From the NCBI GenBank assembly GCA_001247695.2, contig LGRX02015756.1, positions 10,436 through 74,435 on the forward strand: a stretch of 64,000 bases of DNA, given 5' to 3'. Positions 55,441 to 64,000 of this stretch are shown here, one piece after another. The stretch comes from Cymbomonas tetramitiformis (lineage: Eukaryota > Chlorophyta > Pyramimonadophyceae > Pyramimonadales > Pyramimonadaceae). The notes beneath the pieces are model-generated. The model saw only the letters and a program-made list of their open reading frames with translations, was not told the origin of the DNA and did not search any database. Each line of letters opens with the position of its first letter. Position 1 is the first letter of the stretch. A program made the translations under genes and the position numbers.

Positions 55441-56985
55441 TGGATGATTGCAGTAGACATGGCACTCGTATAGCGCATGAACTTCCCGAACGCCTTAAAG
55501 CTCATATAAGGTACACCTCTTTTTCGACGCCCTAAATTCTGTGAGGAGAGTGATGGAGCTGGGGGCAATACCCTTACACCCTTACGCGCTGTCCACCACC
55601 CAGCAGCCCTCTTTGCCCTTCACGAGCTTCCCCTTCCCAGATAAACAGCATTGGCAGGCATGTGATTGCTACAGAGCACGGGTTATCACTCTTCTGCACT
55701 TTCCCGGCCCCTCCCTACCAGAGAGTGACGTACCTATGCTAGGCTCGCGGGAGGCCCTCAGTGGCATCCAGGCACGAGGGGTCCCGAAAGTTCACGATGC
55801 CTGGGATGACTATGCAGTTAGTTGATATTATCTGCACAGCGGACAATGGCGCTTTGTACTTGTCTGGTGCCAAAAGTGGCAAGAAATCTCCGGTTGTCTT
55901 CACCACGAAATGGTCCATCGAGAGGCCGTTATGACCTTTCTACTCGAAGAGCTTGTCTTGGTGAAGGTCATTCTGTTTATTTCTTATGTACACTCAATCT
56001 CAATGGCCAAAAAGGCACACGGCATACATTCTTTACATTGTTAGTTTTTGTCTGGATAGCGTTGTAGCTAAGCTACCAGCCAGACCTAGAGAAAATCTAT
56101 GTTGAATGTGATACTGCTCCTTGTAAAGTGTTGATTGCAACCAGTATAGAGATTCGGGGTTAGGTGACATGGGAAGTGCAAAAGAATAGAGCTGAGTCTG
56201 CGTCTGTGCATGTTTAGACTCTTACTTGTACACTTGGCAAGATGGAGGCAACTCTTGGACGATTCAAACCGGCAGGGTCACAATCTCTGGCACCAGCTCA
56301 AGTCGATTGGTGGCAAATTTCGAAACTGCTAAAATTACGCGGGCTCCAATTCAAACATTTCTTTTGCACACAGTGTGTAGGGTGGTTTTATGCAATCTAG
56401 CCCACCTCTCAGGGACCTGTGTTACAGTAAAAAGAAGCCTGACAGCACTGATGTGTAATAGTCAATAAAAAAGGATTACCAGCGTGATATTTCGACAGAA
56501 AGACAACATATTTTTGTGTACAGACATGCCCTCTTAATCGCCACGTCAGGTCTCGCAAATGTGACTGCACTTGTGGATGAGCAGAATATGAGCCAATGCA
56601 AAAAGGGGAGAGTTACAAATAAACAGCTATCAGCAGTCTCTCCCCAACCCACACGCATGGCTTAATACGTGGCACTGATGAAGACCCCGGGATGTGCTAC
56701 CTATGGAGATGCCGCATCAGCTTCGCAAGTTCGGGGCGGGCTGTGGCTGGATAGGAAGGTTGTGGGGTAGATACCTGAAGGCGCCATCGCCGTTTTCAGC
56801 GCCTGCCAGCCTTTGGCTTTGCCTCCTGCGTCTTTGCCATCCCTGCACAAGACACAAACATCCTTGTAGCTTCACCCCAGGCACCCAGATATTTCCAAGT
56901 TGGTCGACAAGAGCCCTTGGAGACTTGGGCTTTGAACGAATCATATGCTTCTAATTGGAAGTCCCGATAGCTGCCTGGATAGGTA
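55441..56985. other. Stretch without assignable gene
   Basis: Several short open frames (for example minus 56717-56944) but no motif or splice chain that can be defended. No repeat array of note. Confidence 0.45.
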
Positions 56986-57294
56986 TGAAGCCACAAACAA
57001 TTCGCAATTCCAACAAAGGAGACAAAGGAAACAAAGTAAACTTACTTAAAAAAAAAGCACACATAGGAATACAAGGAAACAAAAAAGCCAACGAGGTGGC
57101 AAACACGCATGCAAACACGGAATATACACGCAACCGCATGCCAATGAACACACAACCCAGCATACGTGCCATGAAACAAACGGAGGAAGGGACACACAAA
57201 ATGAAAGCATAAAACGTGGTCTAACACGGAATGGAAACCATTTGAGAGGTAAACAAAAGGCAAAACCAGGCACAGACAATGCTGAGGACATTAA

Positions 57295-58234
57295 GGGTAG
57301 GGTGCCAGCCAGTTTTCATTTCCGATAGATAATCAATGAAAAATCCATGGATACGAGAATGCAAAAAATAAGGTCGCCGATGCAATATTCGCTCGTCGAG
57401 AATTTGGGTATATGTAGCTACGAAGGGCATGTCCGTTACCACGGAGGGCGGTGGGGGGAAATTATCGCAGTGGTTATTCCGCCGCCCTTTTGAGCGAGAG
57501 GTCACGAGTTTGAGCCCCACATTCGACGATGACTTGAGATAACGAGAGTTCTTTGGAAATTCTTAAAATCGAGAGTTTCGGGATTGCGTTTTTCGGGGGG
57601 GAGGGGGGGGAGGGCGATAAAAGCATGGTGTTACATAGAAGGTCATGGAGTGCTTGTATTAAGTTAATGAGTATATTTTCTATGAAACCGGCCAAAAACT
57701 GGTCGTTATTGCTGAATTTGGATACGCGATCTGGGGTAGTTCAAAACTTTCAGTGCACACAGTGAGCGTTGAGGACGGTAAAAGCATACCTGAAGAAGAC
57801 GGAAGCATCAAAATCTCGAAAGTTTAGTGGCCAAAATGGTTTGGTGGACAATTTGGTAACTTTCAACAGAAAAGAGCACCGCCTAGCACGTTTGGAGGTT
57901 TCCCTCGAAATTGACCACTAAAATTTTCTTGCCATTTTCCCTGAGAAAATTAACTCAACGGGCACTTGCTATTTGCTTTTGTAAGTGATTTTTTTAAAAT
58001 TGGGGCTTTGATGCTTGGCACAACGACCTGGTATTTGCAGTTTTTTGGTGGATTTGGAGGAGCATTGTATAAAAAACATCAACCAAACATGATTTCCAAC
58101 CTTTCCCAATTTTTTGGGTCATTCTGCATGACCATACAGAATGACATACCTACCTCGAATTCACATTCCCCGATTTGATATGCTTTTTGGCGTCAGACCC
58201 CCTCGAACATGTCGTTTTCGGTGGCAGCCTACCC
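57295..58234. mobile_element. 940-bp TTAA-flanked inverted-repeat element
   Basis: Left end GGGTAGGGTGCCA, right end the reverse complement of GGGTAGGCTGCCA (12 of 13 identical). TTAA lies directly outside both ends (57291-57294, 58235-58238). The interior is T-rich, unlike the A-rich LINE sequence on both sides. TTAA target duplications are typical of the piggyBac superfamily; the terminal bases differ from classical piggyBac, so the family is uncertain. No transposase frame is seen: non-autonomous. Confidence 0.72.
57462..57518 (+). other. tRNA-like fragment (box B-like GTCACGAGTTTGAGCCCC)
   Basis: GCAGTGGTTATTCCG resembles a tRNA D-arm and AGGTCACGAGTTTGAGCCCC a T-arm, about the right distance apart, with a TTTTGAG loop between. 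The anticodon stem pairs poorly and no acceptor stem could be drawn. It is a tRNA-derived relic or chance, not a functional tRNA gene. Confidence 0.3.
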
Positions 58235-58974
58235 TTAAGTGGAGAACCAGAAACATGGAAAAAGAAAGATTAACACGATGAAGAAGCCGCAAAAAATATG
58301 ACAACGGAGAACAAAGATGAGACAATGGAAGAGAGGATACTCACAGGATGGGAACAAGTGGCAAAACAAGAACCATTAAGAAGACAACCGCATGAACAAA
58401 GGGAGGACTGCACGACAAACCACATACCTGAGGAAGACAAAGCGGTAACAGCACAATGACTTAACCAAGAGATGCAGCACCTAAAAGCGGACGAAGCAAT
58501 AGTGAAAAAGTCCAACGCATTCTGGAGAAACAAACAAAAAAAACAAGAAAGAAGAACACTACCAAGATGCAGATACAGGGTCCTCCCAACACAAGACTAC
58601 AAAACGGCGAAACAAAACAAGTAAAGTATACACAAATACATGACACTACAGCAAGCTTTGCACATGGAATGCCACACTGACAGAAGAGTAACGAACCCAA
58701 ACAAGAGGAAAGCGCGGTATACACTCACCTCAAGAAACCACAGGACATGACAAAGAGAAGGAAGGAACAGCCGAGGGGAGGCTCATATTCCTCACGCGCT
58801 TCAGCTGGGAATGTAGGTTTTTTCTTTCTTTTTTCTTTTCTTTCACGATTCCTATCACAGGGTATGGGCAGCAAACAACGGCTGCGTGTCCCATCATGAG
58901 ATGCACAAAACCCGACACAGGCCGCTTGTCCAATAACAAAGCTCATAAAACTCAGTGTTCAGCTCGCAGAATAA

Positions 58975-59293
58975 CATGCAAATCATTGCTTTCCAGTGAT
59001 GCGCCTCCATGAACGCCGGATCCTCGTGGGGCTGATGGACTGATAAATACGGCAAGGCACCTGGATTGGCGTGGGCTCCTTGTTGTGGGGCTCATCGACT
59101 GTCGCGGGCTTGTCTTCAACTCACTGCCTTTGGACTCACTCACCCGTGCCGGCCGCGAGTTGCTCATACGAGGTGTGCGGTTCTCGCTGACTCGTGCAGG
59201 ACGCGGTGAGGTGTTGGCACCACGTGTCGGGGAGGTCGCTCCGCGCGTCGGTGAAATTTCTTCCCCTTCATCGGTGACTGTAACCCACTCCAT
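58975..59293 (-). CDS. Possible minus-strand exon, Ser/Pro/Thr/Arg-rich
   Basis: After an acceptor-like TGTGCCTCAG the frame opens with MEWVTVTDEGEEISPTRG and continues with repeated TSPTRGA, RPARVSE and SPRQS motifs. It is non-periodic at DNA level, unlike the minisatellites. SP/TP sites suggest a disordered, phosphorylatable region. Its gene, donor and function are unknown. Confidence 0.35.
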
Positions 59294-59405
59294 CTGAGGC
59301 ACAAGACATGGGTGAGAAAAAAAGCAAAGCTCAAGTGTAACCAAATTGTCAGATTTCCAATTTATGCTAAATGATTTGCAGTGATGGACAGTCCTTGATC
59401 CCTCA

Positions 59406-59701
59406 TGTCACCCAGTCGGATCTAACGGCCCTGCAATGGCATGTCCTCCTGGTGCTAGAGGCACGTCACCCAGCCGGATCTAACGGCCCTGCAATGGCAT
59501 GTCCTCCTGGTGCTAGAGGCACGTCACCCAGCCGGATCTAATGGCCCTGCAATGGCATGTCCTCCTGGTGCTAGAGGCACGCGTCACCCAGCCGGATCTA
59601 AAGGCCTGCAATGGCATGTCCCTCCTGGTGCTAGAGGCACGTCACCCAGCCGGATCTAAAGGCCCTGCAATGGCATGTCCTCCTGGTGCTAGAGGCACGT
59701 C
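59406..59701. repeat. About 62-bp tandem repeat, five copies
   Basis: Units contain CACCCAGCCGGATCTAACGG and ATGGCATGTCCTCCTGGTGC followed by TAGAGGCACGT, with one-base length differences. Confidence 0.95.
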
Positions 59702-60339
59702 TCTTGAAGCTGCGGGATTATACAGGGCTAGAGGTGTGCCTACGTGTTGTTGAAAGATGGCCAGAAGAAGGCGCCATGGCAGCAATTATGGGAGAAGCCC
59801 GAATGTGCAATACTCATACCCTTACCTCTGACGGCCCCCATTTTAGGCGCATTTGCGAGATCACACAATCATAGCGCCTCACCTCATCAAAAAATAACTT
59901 GAACAATTCTTGTAACTTGGGCAACAGCTCAGGGAAATTATCCTGAATTTGCAGCACCCCATCTTGGCTTCATTTCATTCCGCAGTGAAGACCTCAAGTG
60001 CCACCGCAGCCGGCAAAAAGCCAAATTACGCCAAATGAAGCCAACGTACGATTGAGGCCTCCCGAGCCAGAGAGGTCAATTAAACAAATAAAGATTGGAA
60101 ATACTGCTCCACACCCATCGAAGCCCGCACTCGAGAGGATATGTCTCATCTTCCCAAACACCGGGAAGGCAGGCCTCAAATACCGGGACAGCATAACTCA
60201 ATCGCCAGACATACATCAAACACCGGGAAGAGTTGCATCATACTCCGCGGACACAAGCCCCCCACACCGGGAGGCATGGCCCAAACACTATTACACAATG
60301 CAACATACACCGAACAACATGCCCCAAACACCGGACATG

Positions 60340-61265
60340 CATCAAGCACAGGGATGCCACGTATCAAACTCCGGGACGACATGCCCCAAACACCAAGTGA
60401 ACATGCCTCACACACCAAGAGAGCAAGCATCAAACACCAAGAGAGCACACATCAAACACCAAGTGAACATGCCTCAGACACCAAGTGAACATGCCTCAGA
60501 CACCAAGAGAGCACGCATCAAATACCGGGAAGACATGCATCAAACACCAGGATGATATGGCGCAAACTGCGAGAGGATATGCCTCATACATCGGGAAGAC
60601 ATGCATCAAACACCGGGATACCATATCTCAAAGAGTGGGAGGACGTGGCCCAAACGCCAAGAGGGTATGTATCAAACATCGAGAGAGTATGTATCAAAAC
60701 CGAGAGAGTATGTATCAAACACTGGGAGGACATGCCTCAAACACCAAGCGAGTATGTATCAAACATCGAGAGAGTATGTATCAAACACCAAGAGAGTATG
60801 TATCAAACACCGGGAGGACATGCCTCAAACACCAAGAGAGTATGTATCAAACACCAAGAGAGTATGTATCAAACACCGGAGGACATGCCTCAAACACCAA
60901 GAGAGTATCAAACTTACCAGAGTATATCAAACACCGGAAGGACATACTCAAAACACCAAGAGTATCTATCAAAACCGAGAGAGTATGTATCAAACACCGG
61001 GAGGACATGCATCAAACACCAAGAGAGTATCATCCAAAAGAGTATGTATCAAACACCCGGGAGGACATGCCTCAAACACCAAGAGAGTATGTATCAAAAC
61101 CGAGAGAGCATGTATCAAACACCAAGAGAGTATGTATCAAACACCGGGAGGACATGCCTCAAACGCCAAGAGAGTATGAATCAAAACCGAGAGAGTATGT
61201 ATCAAACACCGGAAGGACATGCCTCAAATATCATGAGAGTATGTATCAAACACCAAGAGGTATTT
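60340..61265 (+). repeat. Large 21-bp-periodic array (TATCAAACACC/GGGAGGACATGCCTC)
   Basis: Over 900 bp of 21-bp modules of several types (ATGTATCAAACACCAAGAGAG, GACATGCCTCAAACACC...). All three plus-strand frames stay open for 190-260 codons because the period is a multiple of 3 and the modules lack T-initial stop triplets. Diverged units extend left to about 60130. Confidence 0.95.
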
Positions 61266-61269
61266 TTTA

Positions 61270-62250
61270 ATGAAATCTAGTTGCGGCGTGCTTCGGCAAA
61301 TTCCATGTTTGTGGTTTGAAGAAACATTCCAATCCAGCATGATTTCTTCAAGAAAAGAGCCTGCAATTCTCCGACAAGGGGAACATAGCAGAGCCCAAGA
61401 TACACCTGTCCTTCGCCAAGACTGCTGTAAGTGATGGCAAATTTCGGAGGCTGCGTCATTCTTCGAGCGTGATTGAGCAAAGCCTGCGAGCAGCTCTCAG
61501 CGTCATCCTCTCAGGTGGCCAAGAGCGACAGCTCTCAGCATCATCCTCTCAGGTGGCCAAGAGCGACCCATTAGAAAGTGAAATGAGCATGCTCAGCCCC
61601 CCGGCATTTCTAACTGAAAGCAAGTTCAGAAGGCACTGGGCCCAGTCCCCAACAAGCCAGAGTGCGCATGGACGTGCGCCAAATCCTACTGCAACTCGGA
61701 GTTATGGGGTTTGACTCACCTGTTGGAAAAAGGCACCAACTCGGGCACTAGGGATATCGACTGCCTCCCTACGATCAACTTGTTGATGATCAATAGCCAA
61801 CCGCTGCCATCAAGAATCCAGTCCCTCTCCTCCTCATTTTGGTCACGCATTGATCCTCTCCGCAGTCTCCAGGACTGATGTGGCATCTGCCTTGGTACTC
61901 CGCATATCACACGTAAAGGCTAGCGTCCCACTTGCCCTTCCAACCATACCTTAGGAGGGCCATGGCTACTGCGTTCACCAAGAGATGTGGGTGTAATACA
62001 CAGTTATACCTTGATCGTACATTGCTTTCATTCCCGATGTGTTTAACATAAGGCGAGTGATCAGGATTGTGCTGAACTTGCTGCACGTGGGGGAAGAGGG
62101 AAAACAACATGTGCCGAAGCATGACTCACCACCAACACTTTGATGAACTGGGTGAAACCAATTGTCTTGCCCAGAGAATTCGGCCCTCGGAAGACGGGCA
62201 TCCCCCCCCTGGGAGACTTCTTTGCCCTCGAGCCGCCATATTCTGATTGC
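61270..62250 (-). other. Possible minus-strand exons with short tandem duplication
   Basis: Non-repetitive open minus-strand pieces: 61275-61420 (SLGEGQVYLGLCYVPLVGEL..., faintly like the start of a C2 domain), 61716-61880 (DQNEEERDWILDGSGWLL) and 62130-62255 (MPVFRGPNSLGKTIGFTQF, ending at a GTGAGT donor). They may be exons of one gene interrupted by the arrays, but the phases could not be chained. A 38-bp duplication lies at 61491-61566. Confidence 0.3.
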
Positions 62251-62319
62251 TGAGAACCCTGCGGAGAAAGATAAATGAGGTAACATGTACGTACTTCCCA
62301 CCGCAGTTACGGATATCGG

Positions 62320-62920
62320 CCGGGTGCAGCGAATTTCACGCGCTGGCCCTGGAGTTGACCTCGGGGGTGCAAGCGTGGTGCACATGGGGTGGCGGGCCAA
62401 GAGGGGACTTTGGAGACGCAGGTGCGATGGACTCCACGTGACGGCTCAGCATGAACCTTGGGGGGGTGCAGGCGCAGTGCATTTTACGTGGCGGCCCGAG
62501 AGTGGAACCCGTGGGGTTTAGGGGAGGTGCAGTCCACGTGGCAGCCCGAGTGGTGATCTTGGAGGGTGCGGAAGCAGTGCGTTCTACGTGGCGACAAGCG
62601 TCTGACCTCGGGGGTCCGCAAGGCTTGCACTCAGCGTCGCGGCCTTAAAGTTTACTTAGGGGGTGGGTGCGGCGCACTTGACTTGGCGGCCCGAAAATGT
62701 GCCGAGAGAAAGAGAGGCAGAAGCGGTGTGTTACACGTGGCAGACTTGAAGAGGGGCCGCGGGGTTGCGGAAGCGCTGCATTCTACGTGACGGCCAAGCT
62801 TGGGCCTCGGGGGTGTGCAAGGGTTGCATTTGGCATGGCGGCCCAACAGTTTCTGCGAGAGTGCAGGTGTCGTGCATTCTACGTGGCGGCCCGAGAGTAT
62901 GCCTCGAAGTATGCCCACCT
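62320..62920 (+). repeat. Diverged about 58-60-bp tandem array, about 10 copies
   Basis: Units share ACGTGGCGGCCCGAGAGT, a GTGCATTCTACGTGG block and a CTCGGGGGTGCA block, with strong divergence between copies; an older array than its neighbours. Confidence 0.88.
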
Positions 62921-63212
62921 TCTCTGGACTGTCCAAGCTTCCGGCCTCCGCTTGACGAACCCACGTCACCGCTGCCTCCAGCTGCCACGCATACACCCGC
63001 AGCCCGTGCGTCAGCATGGCTGCTAGGTCATTGCATTGTTGTGTAGGTTGATAATTGCATGTGCATTGTTGCGGATGTCCGGCAACTTTAAATCCTATCA
63101 TCACGGCGGCTCGGCTGTTGCAGACCGCGTGGCACATGCCAGAGAGCGCATTGGCGCCTACCTAGCTTGGCAAGGCTGCTCGTGTCACCCCTCTTGGCGC
63201 TCCGATGTTACA

Positions 63213-63466
63213 TTTGGTGTCATCACTGCCAGCAGTCTTTTGTGTCATCACTGCCAGCAGTCATTTGGTGTCATCACTGCCAGCAGTCATTTGGTGTCAT
63301 CACTGCCAGCAGTCATTTGGTGTCATGCCAGCAGTCTTTTGGTGTCATCACTGCCAGCAGTCATTTGGTATCATCACTGCCAGCAGTCATTTGGTGTCAT
63401 CACTGCCAGCAGTCATTTGGTGTCATCACTGCCAGCAGCCATTTGGTATCATCACTGCCAGCAGTC
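63213..63466 (+). repeat. 26-bp tandem repeat, about 10 copies
   Basis: Units of TTTGGTGTCATCACTGCCAG plus CAGTCA; a few variants (GGTATC, one 8-bp deletion). A two-copy 36-bp repeat follows at about 63507-63578. Confidence 0.95.
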
Positions 63467-63578
63467 TGGGAAGAAAGCTTTTGCTTATGCTATTGCTCCA
63501 AGTACCTCAGTATGTCTGCCTGTCGCTCCTAGCATTTCGATATGTCTGCCTGTCGCTCCTAGCATTTCGATGTGTCAG

Positions 63579-64000
63579 CATGTGTCAGCGCGCACAGAGA
63601 CTCGGTGAGGCTGCACATGTCATTGCTTCCGATGCTCTCGTGCTGCCGTGCGCATCATTGCTTTCGGCGCTTCCATATGACCACCTGTGGCATATTGCTT
63701 GGGGACGAGTGATTACGCTACGACTCTCAGTGATGCAGACTCTTGTGTTCCTGGCGCCACTGCTTTGGCGAGTGCATTTGTATTCTTGCTTCAGGCGCAC
63801 CAGCGGAGACGGCTTGCTTTTCCACTCCCAAACTCCTATGACTTCAGAGCGCTGCTTGTGCTATCGCTCTTGGCGCTTTGGGGCGGGGATCGAACATAGC
63901 GATAGGCGCAGGGAGATGTGCCTGAACAGAAGTGACGTGGAACTTGATCTCCTTTAAAATCTTTGCCAAGATAGCAGTGCTGAGCTGGCGGTCAGGATCG
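63579..64000. other. Window end without assignable gene
   Basis: The sequence has CTTGCTTCAGGCGC-like diverged short repeats and open plus-strand frames, but no motif or splice structure that supports a gene. Confidence 0.4.

Larger units (their letters stand above)
56986..58740 (+). pseudogene. 5'-truncated LINE remnant with RNase H tail, split by another element
   Basis: The plus-strand frame at 56955-57212 contains KAHIGIQGNKKANEVANTHA, the C-terminal RNase H signature (HxGIxGNxxAD/N) found in non-LTR retrotransposons. The catalytic Asp of that motif is Asn here. The A-rich, T-poor composition ends at 57290 and resumes at 58239, after the TTAA-flanked insertion, with a frame reading EEAAKNMTTENKDETMEER. 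Nothing of the RT is present, as expected for 5'-truncated LINE copies. The 3' end is not visible. Confidence 0.5.

Noticed and set aside
57462..57518. Functional tRNA gene
   Set aside because: No acceptor stem and a poor anticodon stem.
60485..61280. 260-residue heptapeptide-repeat protein
   Set aside because: Open frames in three phases follow from the 21-bp period; no start context or flanking coding sequence supports one of them.

Overview
This is a eukaryotic nuclear window, probably from a green alga (prasinophyte- or chlorophyte-like) or another protist. The pointers are many GT-AG introns, an IP3-receptor-type channel (present in some green algae, absent from land plants), a 6-phosphogluconate dehydrogenase with a peroxisomal C-terminus, a GT77-type glycosyltransferase, a DIRS/PAT-type retrotransposon with split direct repeats, and an extreme load of minisatellites that sit mostly in introns. 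The species assignment is inference. Splice sites were read by eye from reading-frame continuity and family motifs.

Layout. 47-12668 (+): the C-terminal part of an IP3 receptor/ryanodine-receptor superfamily Ca2+ channel in at least 13 exons; its 5' end lies left of the window. 12.7-19.6 kb: no recognisable gene; palindromes, a repeat family with inverted ends (16.4-17.7 kb), an N gap (18131-18413) and a foldback-type element with inverted arms built of sub-repeats (18414-19135). 19649-31831: a complete DIRS/PAT-type element in the classical order A1 - ORFs - B1 A2 B2. It carries a Gag-like ORF, a RING-H2-like exon, a CCHC ORF, a full RNase HI upstream of the reverse transcriptase, RT plus a degenerate second RNase H, and a tyrosine recombinase. 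The recombinase is broken by a nested 3.2 kb LTR element (27848-31084: TG...CA repeats, 5-bp target duplication) that encodes only a Gag-like protein on the minus strand.

32323-39025 (+): a complete 11-exon 6-phosphogluconate dehydrogenase of 494 residues ending in SKL. 39.0-42.9 kb: minisatellites and unresolved minus-strand coding segments. 43252-46422 (-): a GT77-type glycosyltransferase (at least 7 exons, N-terminal signal anchor) whose 3' end is unresolved. 46.4-51.2 kb: little that can be supported. 51.5-54.0 kb: a truncated retroelement with Gag (CCCH plus CCHC fingers) and RT in the same frame, separated by one UGA followed by CUAG. 54.2-55.4 kb: two tandem arrays. 57.0-58.7 kb: a LINE remnant with an RNase H tail, split by a 940-bp TTAA-flanked element. 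58.9-64.0 kb: tandem arrays with scattered possible minus-strand exons.

The genes do not form a functional cluster: they are independent housekeeping or signalling genes with repeat-swollen introns, separated by retroelements. The most informative parts are the nested-element structure at 19.6-31.8 kb, the dual RNase H, the RING exon, the UGA-CUAG Gag/Pol junction, the unusual pore loop of the IP3R-like channel and the peroxisomal tail of 6PGDH.
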